From: Siderastrea radians
Lineage: Eukaryota > Cnidaria > Anthozoa > Scleractinia > Rhizangiidae
Assembly: GCA_964017195.1 (NCBI GenBank)
Contig: OZ024897.1
Coordinates: 41,043,424-41,107,423, forward strand
Direction of reading: 5' to 3'
Length of the DNA stretch: 64,000 nt
The translations under genes were made by a program, and so were the position numbers. Within the stretch, counting starts at the first letter, position 1, and each line of letters opens with the position of its first letter. Positions 34,943 to 45,863 of this stretch are shown here, piece by piece. The notes beneath the pieces are model-generated. The model was not told the DNA's origin and did not search any database. It was given only the letters and a program-made list of their open reading frames with translations.

Positions 34943-36305
34943 TATTCAATATCGTCGGTCACGCCTGTTCTCCTAAATTTCACATCTAGTTATATAACTG
35001 ACTTAACTTTTCATACGGATGATATCAAGGTTGTTAGATTGCTTATGAATTCGTTTTGTTTTTGTCACACATTGTTTTATTTTTCGCTTCTATTGAACCT
35101 TATTTAGCGACATCCTAGATCTATCTAAACCGAACCAACATACGTTAAGTATAAAAGTAAATGCATTTGTAAAGAAAACGTTTGTATTAGCAGCAAAGGT
35201 AAATAGGAATATTTGTCTTCTAAACCTACTATATATTTGTACTTCTTTCGTAACCTTGGGGACACATGTTTGGTTCTGTTGTAAACCTAAGGTAATTTGG
35301 TTGGCGTTCAAGAGCTGTTTTGGGGTTAACTTGTAGTGGTAGGAAGGGGGTGGGGGTAAGCTTGGAACTCTCGCCCTATCTCGATTTTTTGCACTATCCA
35401 TCAGACTGCTAAAATCCACCCCTCTTCACACCAAAGTGGCACACACCGTAAGAAAGGTATACGGGGACAGAAGGATAAGTTGGTAAGAGTACTTTCAGAG
35501 TACTGTAAACTGATGATAAAGTCAATGTACGTCATAAGGGTGATGCTTTCCGTCGTGTTCCCCCGAAACGGTTGTTTGAACTAAGCTGAATTTGAAAATA
35601 AGTTGTATGAAACTGTTTTGACTTTTATAATGGTAATACGTAGGGGAAAGACGAGCTTTGAATTCGAATTAAAAACCAAAACGGTGACATTTTTCGCTGA
35701 GCAATCAGTTCATGGGTTGAGATCAGACAAGTGTTCCTTTTTTTTTTGTCGTATTCAAAGTTCGTTATTATTTGTATAGTCAGCAAGTCCGTGAGGACGA
35801 ATTATTAACGGTAAACGAGAAGTTGTATACATCATAATGAATGGACGTATAGCTTGCTGTTAATGTGTTGGTTTTAAAATAAACTTTGGAATGGAATCTT
35901 TGATGAACACGAAGCCTAGTTGATGACTGTCCAACCGGGCTTCAAAACCATCCTTGGGGGAATGGGGAAGGGTGCTGAAGGTAGGTCTCCATAACAACTG
36001 GCCTGGAGAACCAAATGCTGTTTGACTTACATTTCTATTGGGGCGTATTATTCAGCCTGCGGTCTCTAAATCTTTTTTCTCCACTCGGCTGGTTTAGAGG
36101 GCTGGAAAAAAAAGGCTACTTTAACAGTTCATTTTCCGAATACGTTGTAGTTTTATAGGACAGGCTCGTTAGAGTGAAGTGATAATAATAATAATAAAAA
36201 CTCGGAAAGGGGAGAAAAGTTAAACTGGCTAGAAACTACTAAGATGGTCTTCTTTGTATAAAATATTACATCTGCAGTTCACCTATAGGAATACATTTGG
36301 CTACA

Positions 36306-36440
36306 GTTGGCTTGATAGCTCAGTTCCGGTAACCGCAGGGTCATGGGCTCCAATTCCGTTCAAGCCTGATTTTCTTCAGGCTTTCTTTTCGGAATGTCTT
36401 AAAGCTGTGCTTTAGTTGTGTACATAACTGCGACGGTCTT
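36306..36440 (+). mobile_element. tRNA-derived SINE, degraded
   Basis: The start TTGGCTTGATAGCTCAGTTC is a clear box A of a tRNA-like head. GGGTCATGGGCTCCAATTCC is a decayed box B, followed by CAAGCCTGATTTTCTTCAGG and a TGCGACGGTCTTCATG end. This structure matches a SINE family I recall from coral genomes. It is not a functional tRNA: no acceptor stem pairs. Confidence 0.68.
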
Positions 36441-36711
36441 CATGTATTAAGTCGGCTCCCTTCTAGCTGACATCTCACTTTCAATGTGCCTACCCACCAC
36501 ATCATAGGGCCCTGAGACCAGGACAGACACGACATCGCTGTAGTGTGTGGTCATCTCTTATTGCCACATCATCCTACGAATTGTTCTACGCGTTGCAAAT
36601 TTTTTTTGCTCACGAACTTGCACCCTGTGCTCGCGCCTTTAGTTTCCCTTACACAAGTCCCTCGTCCGACAATGGAAAAGCTTATTTGGAACCCGTCACA
36701 AGACTGTAGGC

Positions 36712-37110
36712 CACAGGTAGCCCAAACTCACATTTATAAGAACTGCAACACGTCCAATAAAAATTGCCATATCTTACTCAGCTCATGAGGAAGACAATTC
36801 ATAAAATAAACTTGCTTGTGCAACATTTCTGTCCCGTTGTCTGTCTCGAGTATCGTAGGTTGGTGGTTTTACTGGAGTTCTTGATCCCGTTGTTTCCTTA
36901 AGCAAAATCACCTTAAAGATACTCGAGACTCAACAGAACACAAAATACCGCAAAAGTAAGTTTATTTTATTGATCCTCTTCTTAATAAGCTAAGATACAG
37001 CGAATATATATATATGTATATGTATATTTTTTTTTGCAGTTCCCATGCAAACTCTTCCAACTTTTGCAATGTTCATGTTGTGAGCTCTCCGTGAGTTTGG
37101 GTGACCTGTG
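36712..37110. mobile_element. 399-bp inverted-repeat element, CACAGGT termini
   Basis: Left end CACAGGTAGCCCAAACTCAC, right end complement CACAGGTCACCCAAACTCAC. These match the termini of the large fold-back element at 38627-39869 (CACAGGTCACCCAAGCTCAC). About 65 bp in, the right arm shares AAGAGTTTG-ATGG-AA-TGCAA with it, so both belong to one family. No target duplication is clear. Confidence 0.7.
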
Positions 37111-38626
37111 GTTGGAACAGACAGCTGACATTTCAGACTTTCAAACCCCTGGCGTGCATATAAATACGTCCAGTTTAATACGTAGCCTAGAGCTCTCTTG
37201 CTGGGCCCTTTTACAGTCTGTCCTTGGTCTGTGGACGTATAAAACGCATACGCTAACCCCAACCCTACTGGGGCGAAAAACGACAAACATTCTAGCTACC
37301 TGAACAATCAACCGGAAAAAAATTATGCAAAATATTTCCTGGGGAGAATATTGCTCAGCAATCGAGGTGAACATTACATTCTAAAGCTTACTTATCTAAC
37401 GAATTTCTGTTTCATTTTGTGTGTATTTTCCTTACTTATTTACATTGTAATGATTCGTGTGTTAGATTCGTGCTTGGAAGAGGTCTTTGAAAGCACTGAG
37501 AGTTCCTGAAATTCCTATGCTTACCCTCCCGACCCTGGTCTCTTAAATCCCACTGGGCCCTAGGCTTCCTGACCCCCGATAACTTCCGCTAAAGACGCAA
37601 CATCAATTTGACTTCGCAAGGTTCATTCATCATCAAAGGAATGCAGCTCTAATTTCCTCGGATTCACCAGGTTTGTCCGTAGGTCTGTGTTCAGCTTATG
37701 TAGTAAGATGTCTAAGATAAGCAAGCCGTTGCATTTTCATTTCGCTGCCCTTTGTTTGGAGGCGATTGGCGAGGGAATGCAGGTCGTTGCGATGCTGTCT
37801 CGGCGTATTCTGGTCATGTTTTTGTTTGTACTCGCATCGCAGCGGGCTCAAGGTGTCACGATCACGTAGGATTCACCATTTGTCACCCTTACTTGTATAA
37901 ACAAAGTGTAATCGCACATTAGGTATCACTCAATGGCATACGTGATCATTATCATGCTGTCAAAGCGCTTGCGAATTCCTCGGTTTGGCCCACCCTGATA
38001 AGCAAGTCGGTGACGCCCAACATGGGTACAGAACGTTAGACGGCCAGGCGAGCATTGTTAGAGCCTTCGTGTTAGGTTTGACACTGCCATTTATTGATTG
38101 AAGAGATACTTATTGTAATGAACGTCTAAGCACTTTCTTGTTTTGCCTTTGCAACATTCCTTTGCATGGTGGGGGGTCATTTGCTTCTGGGGGCTGGGTC
38201 ATTTTCCTCCTCCCCCTCCCCACCCACTAACACACATCAAACATCCTAGTCTTCAAAAATAATCATACATTTATCTTTTAATCAATATGTACGTCAAAAC
38301 TAGGAAATTTTTTAGATGAAACAATTTTTATTGTGTGTTTATTGTGTTTTGGTATGGAAGTATGAGCTGAGAGTCTGTGGGCAGTCAAGAGGAAAGAGTT
38401 TTTATTCTAACTACATTCTTTATTTCAGTTGTCATATCAAAGTGGTGGTGAAGTATTGATTTCTTACGAAGATTACTGGTAAGTCTCTCTTGAGCTCCTC
38501 ACAACAGCTTTGGTGGAATGCAGTTAATGAGGCTCACAAATGCACCATTGACAGCAATAAACACACTACACACTCTCTGCAGATTGGCCAGAACCTTGTG
38601 CATGTACACAGTCCTGCAGCCTGGAC

Positions 38627-39869
38627 CACAGGTCACCCAAGCTCACTCTGAGAGGAGCGCATATAATAACCTGTTAATTTTTGCATATTTTATAAGTCGG
38701 CAAAATATAAGAGTTTGTATGGAAAATGCAACTAAGACGCTCTAAATACCATAAATGCGAAATAGTTCATAATATAAATGGTTCACCTTGTTTCTGTGTT
38801 GTATTAATTGCTATTTAACGGCTTTTTAGGGTGATTTGAAGCGTTTTGAGCGAGAATAAGCGTCTTTATAATTTTGCTCCAATTAGTATTATAATATTAT
38901 GCAAAGGTTGCACACTGATCTGCCATTTCAAAGCATACCTCTTTTCGCTAAATGAGCTATATTTCTTGAAATGCGCCATTTCCACTAACAATTTCCTCAA
39001 ACCTGAATGAATCCATAGTCGAAAAACAACTATACGCCAGAAAAGTTCCATCTTTCCCAACATTTTGTCACCATAAACGGCAATATTTTGAACTTCTTGT
39101 ATAAGAAACCAAATGTCGGTATTCGACCGCCGACCTCTGCGCACAAATATATGCAAATATGCTAATCTCATCTCGCTGTTCTCTTCTCACTGGACAATTT
39201 GCACAATGGCGTGGACATGGCAAAAGGTACTGTGTTGGGGTGTGACGTTTCATGTCTGAAGCGTGGCAATTTCTTCTTGCTAACCGTGCACGCCTCCCCG
39301 ACACAGTAGATTTTGTCTTGTACGAATTATTTAGCATATTTGCATATATTTGTGCGCAGAGGTCGGCGGTCGAATACCGACATTCGATTTCTTATACAAG
39401 AAGCTCAAAATATTGCCGTTTATGGTGACAAAATGTTGGGAAAGATGGAACTTTTCTGGCGTATAGTTGTTTTTCGACTATGGATTCATTCAGGTTTGAG
39501 GAAATTGTTAGTGGAAATGGCGCATTTCAAGAAATATAGCTCATTTAGCGAAAAGAGGTATGCTTTGAAATGGCAGATCAGTGTGCAACCTTTGCATAAT
39601 ATTATAATACTAATTGGAGCAAAATTATAAAGACGCTTATTCTCGCTCAAAACGCTTCAAATCACCCTAAAAAGCCGTTAAATAGCAATTAATACAACAC
39701 AGAAACAAGGTGAACCATTTATATTATGAACTATTTCGCATTTATGGTATTTAGAGCGTCTTAGTTGCATTTTCCATACAAACTCTTATATTTTGCCGAC
39801 TTATAAAATATGCAAAAATTAACAGGTTATTATATGCGCTCCTCTCAGAGTGAGCTTGGGTGACCTGTG
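38627..39869. mobile_element. 1.24-kb fold-back element with 539-bp arms
   Basis: The left arm 38627-39165 and right arm 39331-39869 have equal length and are nearly identical inverted copies; I spotted three mismatches in a ~45-base stretch and few elsewhere. The spacer is 165 bp. CCTGGAC lies immediately outside both ends, a likely 7-bp duplication (a 9-bp CCTGGACCA reading is possible if one end is offset). Termini are CACAGGTCACCCAAGCTCAC. Each arm carries the same ~100-codon ORF (minus 38866-39171, plus 39313-39630). Confidence 0.85.
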
Positions 39870-40310
39870 CCTGGACCAGCTGTTTTGTCCTTGTAAGGAC
39901 TCAGCAGCATTGCAAAGTCAGGCTTCAGGGTCTCTGGAGTAATCAGTGGTCACTGGGCATGAAGGTCAATTGGTTTTCTTATGAGACCCTACCGCCTAGC
40001 ATGATGGCCAACCCATGGAGATCGTGTGGTCATTGGTTTACTTTGTAGTGGGAAAGTGTGACTTAAATGTGAATTGGCTGGAAGTGGGACTTGCTCTCTT
40101 TTATAGGCAAAATACAGGAAAGGATCATGGAAATTTATTTTGGAAATTCAACTCACAAAAGTTCTCAGAACATCTGAGAGTAACTTTAGTCAATTCACAA
40201 CATTTGAGAGCAGAATTAGTTGTCAGGATTCTGACTGGCATGGGATGTGCCAAAAATTAGTGGGACATGACAATAAGCTTAATCACTTGACTCTTAACAG
40301 AGAATTAAAG

Positions 40311-40493
40311 ATGGCGGAATCTGATAACACCCCTGAAATGATCATTGTTCTTGGCTCTCACACCAATGGTGATGGCTCTCCAACTGAAATGATGAAATCC
40401 AGAGTGAATCAGGCAGCTGAACTATACACATCGCTAAAACAACAGAACCTAAACTGCCGTGTTATTGTCACTGGATATCAGCGACCGGAACAG
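40311..40493 (+). CDS. LACC1: LACC1-like exon 1 (DUF218 N-terminal half)
   Basis: The ATG follows a possible acceptor (CTCTTAACAG, ending 40300), so a 5' UTR exon may lie upstream. It encodes MAESDNTPEMIIVLGSHTNG and RVIVTGYQRPEQ. Donor GTAAAA, phase 0. Confidence 0.87.
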
Positions 40494-41462
40494 GTAAAAG
40501 ACAGCTATCAGTTTGTACTGAAATAATTTTAATTCCTTAATATTTGCTCTCAACCCCAAATAACTGTGTGTAGACCATACTAATTTAAAAACTATTTACA
40601 GGGGGATCGTCACCTGATAAGCCCTTAATAATGGCTTCTGAGAGGATTCCTTGCCTCTGTCTCTTTAAATAAATTTTATAAATGTAATGTTGTTATTGTT
40701 AAATGGGAAAAATTTAATTTAAAAAATAATAAAGGTAGTGTTTTTCATGATATCTGTGACAGATTTAAGTGAAAATAAAAGCAAATCCAGGCCTGTAGCC
40801 AGTATGAGGCAAACCGAGGCACTTGCCTCCTCAGTCATTTTTTTTAGTTTTCTCAGTCATTTTTTTTCGTTTAACACCCTAAATACCTAGGAAGAGAATT
40901 TAATCATGGACATTGCCTCAGTCATATCTTTTTTCTGGCTACGGCTCTGAAACCAGTCTTGTTTTGAAGACATCTAAATGATTGCAATGGGAAAACAACA
41001 ATATAATTTTATTTCCAAAATTTTTCTTTCCAAGGACATAACACAAGATCATTACATTGTATATGATGGAATATGATTGCAATGTGATGAGTGTGTACTA
41101 ATTCCAGTAAACCTCCACAGACTGTTACCGAGGCCAGTGCAATGGAGCAATATGCAGTAGATAACAACCTTATTGACAAAGAAAACATAATCAAAGAGGA
41201 GCAAGCAACCACCACTGCGGAAAATGCTTACTACAGTCGCATTATTGTAGACAACCATGACGCAAGTAATGTTCATGTTATCACATCAAAGTTTCATATG
41301 GAACGTGCAAAGAACATTTTTGAGAAGGTAACTTTTGCAAGGTTCTCTTTCCTGCAGAGGTTTCTTTTGTACCTTTATGTGGTCACTGAGTGGAGGACAA
41401 AATAGAGTAGGCAGAGGCTGGGGAGAGATTTTTCTGTTTTTCTCTTTTCTTCCCAATTTTTT

Positions 41463-41495
<33 letters not shown>

Positions 41496-44400
41496 TTTAT
41501 TACTTATAGTGCACATATTCTATAATATAGTCATATGCGCATTACAATCTTGCATTAAAAATAACTAATTTATCATGGCGATATGTTTATATGTTAAAAA
41601 GAAATAACTAAAACCATATCCTATGTTTTTTCATCACAATAATCTCATGCTCAATACTATTGTAAAATGGATGTACAATTTAAAAAAATTAACAACAATT
41701 AAAAAAATAATGATAAAAACAAGCAATATATTATAAATTAATTATACGTCTTAGTAAATAGACAATATAACTTTGTTGTATGCAAAATGCTGATGAAAAG
41801 GCTACAATAGTAGCTGTTTCATGTAGGTCAAAGCAATTTTTATGATTGCACACACAACATTTTAAGTGAAGTAGGATTTTGAAGGATGTTTTTAAAACCT
41901 TTCGACAATCGTCGTGATAAAATAAAATTAATGATGTGAGTTAACATTTTTTTCAATGATGAGAGCAGCACACGCTTCAAAAGTCGCACTATCTTAAGGC
42001 TTCTGCAATGTAGGGAATACTCCTCTATATAAATTTTGAAAGGATCTGATATCTTCTGCTAAAATGTCATGTTGGAAATTTTCACAGCAATGTATGATTT
42101 TTTTGGCATGTTGCTTTTAATAAATTAAGTGAAATTTATATTCTGGTTCCAGAAAATTTCCATACCCAACCCATGGATGGTCACTGGATATTCTGAGGGG
42201 GTGGCAGATCTCAAAACTTTTTAAAAACATACTGGAATTTCTGAATGGGTTGGGGACTAGGGTTCAATCCAAAACTCCATCTGTGAGGGGGAGCCGGTGC
42301 GTATAGATATTTTCTGGAACACACGATGCAAAAATAGTAAGGGAAGAAGGAAAATTCCTTTTACTTTTCAGAATTTATTTTAATGGTTTTGAACTTTTTA
42401 AATAATAAGACAACCATTCTCAACATACTATTTTCTATTCTAAACAGCTGTTTTCACCACAAATCTATAATGTGAAATTTCATGGCTGTACCCATGAGAT
42501 GGATGAGAATGAGAAGAAAAAAAGAGAAAGTAGAGAAGAAAAGTACTTTCCTCTGATTGATGACCACATTAAAATGATCATGCCCAAACTCACCCTCCCT
42601 GATGGCAAGATGATAGAAATTCTGCAGTCCTCATTGATTCCGAATGATGTGTTCAATCATGGTTTCACGACTCGTCATGGAGGAGTGTCCACATACAAGA
42701 CTTTGTCATCTCTCAACTTGGTGCACAGTGACAAGAGAAGAGACCTGTCTGTCAATGTCCAAGAAAATCGCCGCCGATTGGCTCTTACTTGCCGATTTGA
42801 CCCTGATAAATTCCGTGTGGCGAAATGTGTCCATGAAGCTAAAGTGTGGGTTGTTGGTGATCCGGAACCAGACTCTTATGATGCCTTGATAACTGACAAC
42901 AGCCATGTGACTGTTGCAGCACCAGGTTCCGACTGTCCGACAGTCTTGTTTTGTGATCCAGTGAAAAAGGTATGTCATATTATTATTATTTCTCACTGAC
43001 AACTCTCCTTACCCCTGGGACCACACCCAAGTATCAGGAGCAGAATCCACTCCTGTTAACTTCTGAGAAGTTAACATGTAGAGTTTGTATCTAGTTGAAA
43101 CAGTGACTGTGGAGAGAAAGCAGTGGGGCAGGGAAGTCTGAATTTCTGGCTTCCTTGCAACTGTCCCCTTTTGCTGTTACAAAGCACTGTACAATTCTCC
43201 AGTTTGCCACTGTCGCCCAAACTCTGTTTTTCTCCCAGTTCCCTGGTTTCTGTCCCCTTTTCTCCCTTTTCTCCCAGTTTCCTTCAATTTTTCTCCCAGT
43301 TCTTGTCCTCTTATCTCCCAGTTCCCACCCCCCCCCCCCCATTACTTTCAGTTCCTGTCTCCATTTCTCCCAGTTCCGGTCTCCACCCATTTCTCTTGGA
43401 TCCCTTCTACTTTCCTCCCAATTCCTGCCACATTTTCTCCCAGTTCCTGTCCCATTTTCTCCCAGTTCTCTTTTGCTTTTTCCCTAGTTTCCATCCTGGT
43501 TCTCCCAGTTCCTGTTTTACTCTTTCTCCTTGTTCCCATCCTCTTTTCCACCAGTTCCCATTTCCATTTCTCTTGGTTCCTGCCCATCCCCTTTTCTCTC
43601 AGTTCTTGTCCCATTTTTCTTTGAGCTCCCACCACCCTGTCACTTCTAACACGATCAAGTATCCTCTTAATTACTATAGGAGAGATCATGATGTTCTCTA
43701 GTTGGAAGTTGCATGTAGTGTTTTTGTGTGGCACTTTTTTGTTACTGTTGTCAGGTGTGTGGTGCTGCTCATTCAGGGTGGCGTGGCACATTGGAAATGA
43801 TTAGTACTGCTGTAATTGAAGTAATGCTAACAAGGTTTGAGTGCAAAATAAAGAACATCCGAGTTGCCATTGGACCGTCCATTGGCCCATGCTGCTTTGA
43901 GGTTGGTGAGGATGTAGCTGAAAAGTTCTCCAAAGCATTTGGTGACAGTGTCGTGGTGAAGAAAGAGGGGCAGCCCCGTCCCTTTGTTGATCTACGCCTT
44001 TCAATCAGGCTTCAGCTGGAGAAAAAAGGAATGATTCCTAAGAACATTGATGATGGAACAGGGTAAACAGAATGCAATTGAACTATTTTAATAATCTCTA
44101 ATGATAATCACACCCATCCTGAAGTGGATCTTGGGGATGATCTTGTTCCTCAACCAAAACAAGAAATGCTGATAAACATGCTGCTATGAAGGAAATAAAA
44201 AAAGAGAGAGAGCAACAAACTTACAGTCCTGCATGCTGTAGCGTTGCTACATGGGTGTACTTGAACAAAGTTTTTGATTAATTTTTGACGGCTTTTCGAG
44301 ATCGTTTGACAATTTTTTGATGGCTTATGTTTCAACATGCTTGAACCTCATATCCATCCCAGCTGTCCCTACATCACATGAGAGCTCTATCAAGCTCCCT

Positions 44401-44640
44401 TAAAATTTTGGACATCAGATTTATAAATAAGCCCCCCCGCCCTTAATATAGATGAGAATTTACATTTTGTCAATCAGCTGATAGAAAAAAATGCAATGAA
44501 AAATAAAAATGGAAAGGGTGGTTCAAACCATCCATTGAGTTTTTTTTTTCCTTAGTCATGTTTTTAAATACTTTTATATCACAATTGTTTAGTGTAAATA
44601 GTGTGTAGGAAGAGCCACCCTGTGGATTTCGTTAATAAAC

Positions 44641-44671
<31 letters not shown>

Positions 44672-45110
44672 GTTATTATTATTATTATTATTATTATTGA
44701 AGTGACAGACATCTTAAACAGTCACTTCAGAGACTTGGTCTTTAACTTCTGTATCATTTTGTTGTGTTCACTTTTATTAGTAGCGTTTAACTTATAGAAA
44801 TGTAGAAAAGGGAATGTGAGTTGTTCCTTAGCTTCTCTATCCAGCCCCTTTCTCTATAATGTGCCCCTTTAGCATTAAATTTATGGTAAGGCTGATCCTT
44901 AGTGTTGTTAGTGTCTTACCAAATAAAATATTGATTCCTTGCAGTGTGACAGATGAAAAAGCAAAATCACAACACCCAACACAGTGTACCAAGTGTGACC
45001 CAGAGCAAAGGTTCTTCTCATATAGACGAGATGGAGCACAGTTTGGGACACAAGTGGGATTCATCCGTCTCAGAGATGTGGAACATGATGCCAATTGTAA
45101 CATTTTATAA
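40311..45110 (+). CDS. LACC1: DUF218-LACC1 fusion: YdcF-like domain + FAMIN/LACC1 purine nucleoside enzyme (5 exons, 461 aa)
   Basis: Exons 40311-40493, 41121-41327, 42448-42969, 43755-44062 and 44945-45110 join in frame. Residues ~8-150 form a DUF218 domain: MIIVLGSHTNGDGSP start, RVNQAAELYTSL, CRVIVTGYQRPEQ, the T.EN-type TTTAENAYYSRII, then VITSKFHMERAKNIFE. Residues ~190-461 form a YfiH/LACC1 domain: SSLIPNDVFNHGFTTRHGGV, CVHEAKVWVVG (His), APGSDCPTVLF (Cys), VCGAAHSGWRG (His), GPSIGPCCFEVG, and a RDGAQFGTQVGFI end. The His-Cys-His zinc and catalytic triad is intact. LACC1/FAMIN acts on purine nucleosides (adenosine deaminase, nucleoside phosphorylase and methylthioadenosine activities) and supports macrophage metabolism in mammals. 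An in-frame ATG at 40245 is an alternative start. The DUF218 half is the unusual part. Confidence 0.92.
40788..40949. mobile_element. 162-bp hAT-type MITE (CAGGCCTGTAGCCAG ends)
   Basis: Left end CAGGCCTGTAGCCAG, right end complement CAGAGCCGTAGCCAG. Internal repeats of CTCAGTCATTTTTTTT. The flanks AAATC and AAACC may be a decayed 5-bp duplication. It lies in intron 1 of the LACC1-like gene. Confidence 0.68.
41121..41327 (+). CDS. LACC1: LACC1-like exon 2 (DUF218 C-terminal half)
   Basis: The acceptor CCTCCACAG keeps frame (a nearer CCAG at 41107 would hit TAA). It encodes TVTEASAMEQYAVDNNLID, then TTTAENAYYSRII and VHVITSKFHMERAKNIFEK. Phase 0 to 0. Confidence 0.87.
41464..41550 (-). repeat. 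(TAA)n-tailed retroposon end
   Basis: About 11 TAA units are followed by TATTTATTACTTATAGTGCA and a CATATGCGCATTACAA motif. The same order is seen at 18044-18130. It reads as the 3' terminus of a minus-oriented retroposon in intron 2 of the LACC1-like gene. Confidence 0.6.
42146..42320. repeat. GTTCCAGAAAATATC-type MITE with both ends
   Basis: Left end GTTCCAGAAAATTTCCATAC; right end complement GTTCCAGAAAATATCTATAC. The G-rich/C-rich interior contains CCATGGATGG and two CTGGAATTTC-like boxes. A nested copy lies at 8240. Confidence 0.65.
42448..42969 (+). CDS. LACC1: LACC1-like exon 3 (linker and start of the LACC1 domain)
   Basis: Begins LFSPQIYNVKFHGCTHEMD, which continues from DUF218, then a Lys/Glu-rich linker. 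The LACC1 fold begins at LQSSLIPNDVFNHGFTTRHG and this exon ends in GSDCPTVLFCDPVKK, with the first His and the Cys of the active site. Phase 0 to 0. Confidence 0.93.
43200..43635 (+). repeat. Pyrimidine-rich minisatellite (CTCCCAGTTCCTGTCCC...)
   Basis: Roughly 20 degenerate units of about 20 bp, each with CCCAGTTCC and TTTTCT. A C14 run lies near 43328-43340. The plus strand is nearly all pyrimidine, and the open frames across it on both strands are artefacts of low complexity. It lies in intron 3 of the LACC1-like gene. Confidence 0.85.
43755..44062 (+). CDS. LACC1: LACC1-like exon 4 (active-site His)
   Basis: Encodes VCGAAHSGWRGTLEMI, with the second active-site His, then VAIGPSIGPCCFEVGEDVAE. 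It ends in phase 2 before GTAAAC. Confidence 0.93.
44575..44698 (+). repeat. Retroposon 3' end with (ATT)n tail
   Basis: AGTGTAAATAGTGTGTAGGA then AGCCACCCTGTGGATTTCGT and TAATAAACC leads into a 55-bp ATT microsatellite. A conserved-looking end followed by a short-unit tail is typical of SINE or LINE 3' termini. It lies in intron 4 of the LACC1-like gene. Confidence 0.55.
44945..45110 (+). CDS. LACC1: LACC1-like exon 5 (terminal)
   Basis: Encodes QHPTQCTKCDPEQRFFSYRR and DGAQFGTQVGFIRL, then TAA. The C..C and F.S.RRDG motifs are typical of the family's C-terminus. Confidence 0.93.
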
Positions 45111-45321
45111 TTGAATGCCATTAATTTTGTGTAAGCAAGAGGTCTTAGACTGCTTAGACTGCTTAACATTGAACTCAGTAGAGTATAACTTATGGCTGAG
45201 TTATTGTAATTCATTTGAAATGCGACAAAAAATTGACGTTGCAGAATGCCTCGCTTAATTAAGGGCTCTGCACAAGTTGGGTTTATTCAGTGCATGTATT
45301 TACTCAAAATGCAAATTATTG

Positions 45322-45632
45322 AATAAATAATTAAACTGAAGGTGACTAGCCTGGTGGCTTGAGGCTAGAAAAATATATAGCAGGCTAAAGGAAGTTTCTG
45401 ACTTAGTAGGAACTGGTGGCTAGTATCGAGAAATAGATTCACAAGCTTTAGTTGCAGTCAAAAAATAGATTCACAAGCTTTAGTTGCAGGTTGATGAAGC
45501 TTTAGTTGCAGTCAAAAAATAGATTCACAAGCTTTAGTTGCAGGTTGATGTCAATTCATTGAGGCTAACATTGGTCTTTCTTTTCAATTCACTCCAGTTT
45601 TGACCTGTATATTTTTATAAGTTTCTAATAAA
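45322..45632 (+). terminator. LACC1: Candidate poly(A) signals of LACC1-like
   Basis: AATAAA at 45322-45327 and 45627-45632, 212 and 517 bases after the stop. Either could be used. The tandem repeat described separately lies between them. Confidence 0.45.
45430..45555 (+). repeat. Tandem repeat in LACC1-like 3' UTR
   Basis: AATAGATTCACAAGCTTTAG is present three times, followed by TTGCAG and either TCAAAA or GTTGATG. Two longer units of ~67 bp are nearly identical, which implies a recent duplication. Confidence 0.85.
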
Positions 45633-45863
45633 ATTAGTGCTTTAGAAGTAAAATGAATTCTGAGTCTTGACATGATATTTGTTTTCATCAAAATTTGTTT
45701 ATTTTGGTGGTGAGTTAGCACCACACTTCTCAAACCCTTAAATCCCATTTCCTACCCCTTCCTTGGTTCCTCTTGTCTATTTGTACTGTTTTCTGCTGCT
45801 ATTCTTTTTCATTTCTCCTACCTCTTGTCAGCAGCGTACCGTGGTAGCCCCGTAACCCGGCAA

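Larger units (their letters stand above)
33923..40300. other. Intergenic region between EPB41-like and LACC1-like
   Basis: No conserved coding sequence is visible. It contains a pogo/Tc1-type MITE (34514), a SINE (36306), a small inverted-repeat element (36712) and the 1.24-kb fold-back element (38627). The longest ORF (34153-34644, plus) overlaps the MITE and resembles nothing I know. Confidence 0.7.

Noticed and set aside
36306..36380. Possible tRNA gene
   Set aside because: Boxes A and B are present but decayed and no acceptor or anticodon stem pairs; the downstream body fits a SINE.
38866..39630. Mirrored ~100-codon ORF in the fold-back arms as a gene
   Set aside because: Present in both arms only because the arms are inverted copies; no known domain and no start context that I trust. 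Kept only as a finding about the element.
41107..41120. Alternative acceptor for LACC1-like exon 2 at TTCCAG
   Set aside because: It would bring TAA into frame directly; the acceptor 14 bases downstream keeps frame and the DUF218 match.
43123..43701. 192-codon ORF (and an opposite-strand one at 43348-43791)
   Set aside because: Both are translations of the polypyrimidine minisatellite; one runs into exon 4 in the wrong strand or frame.
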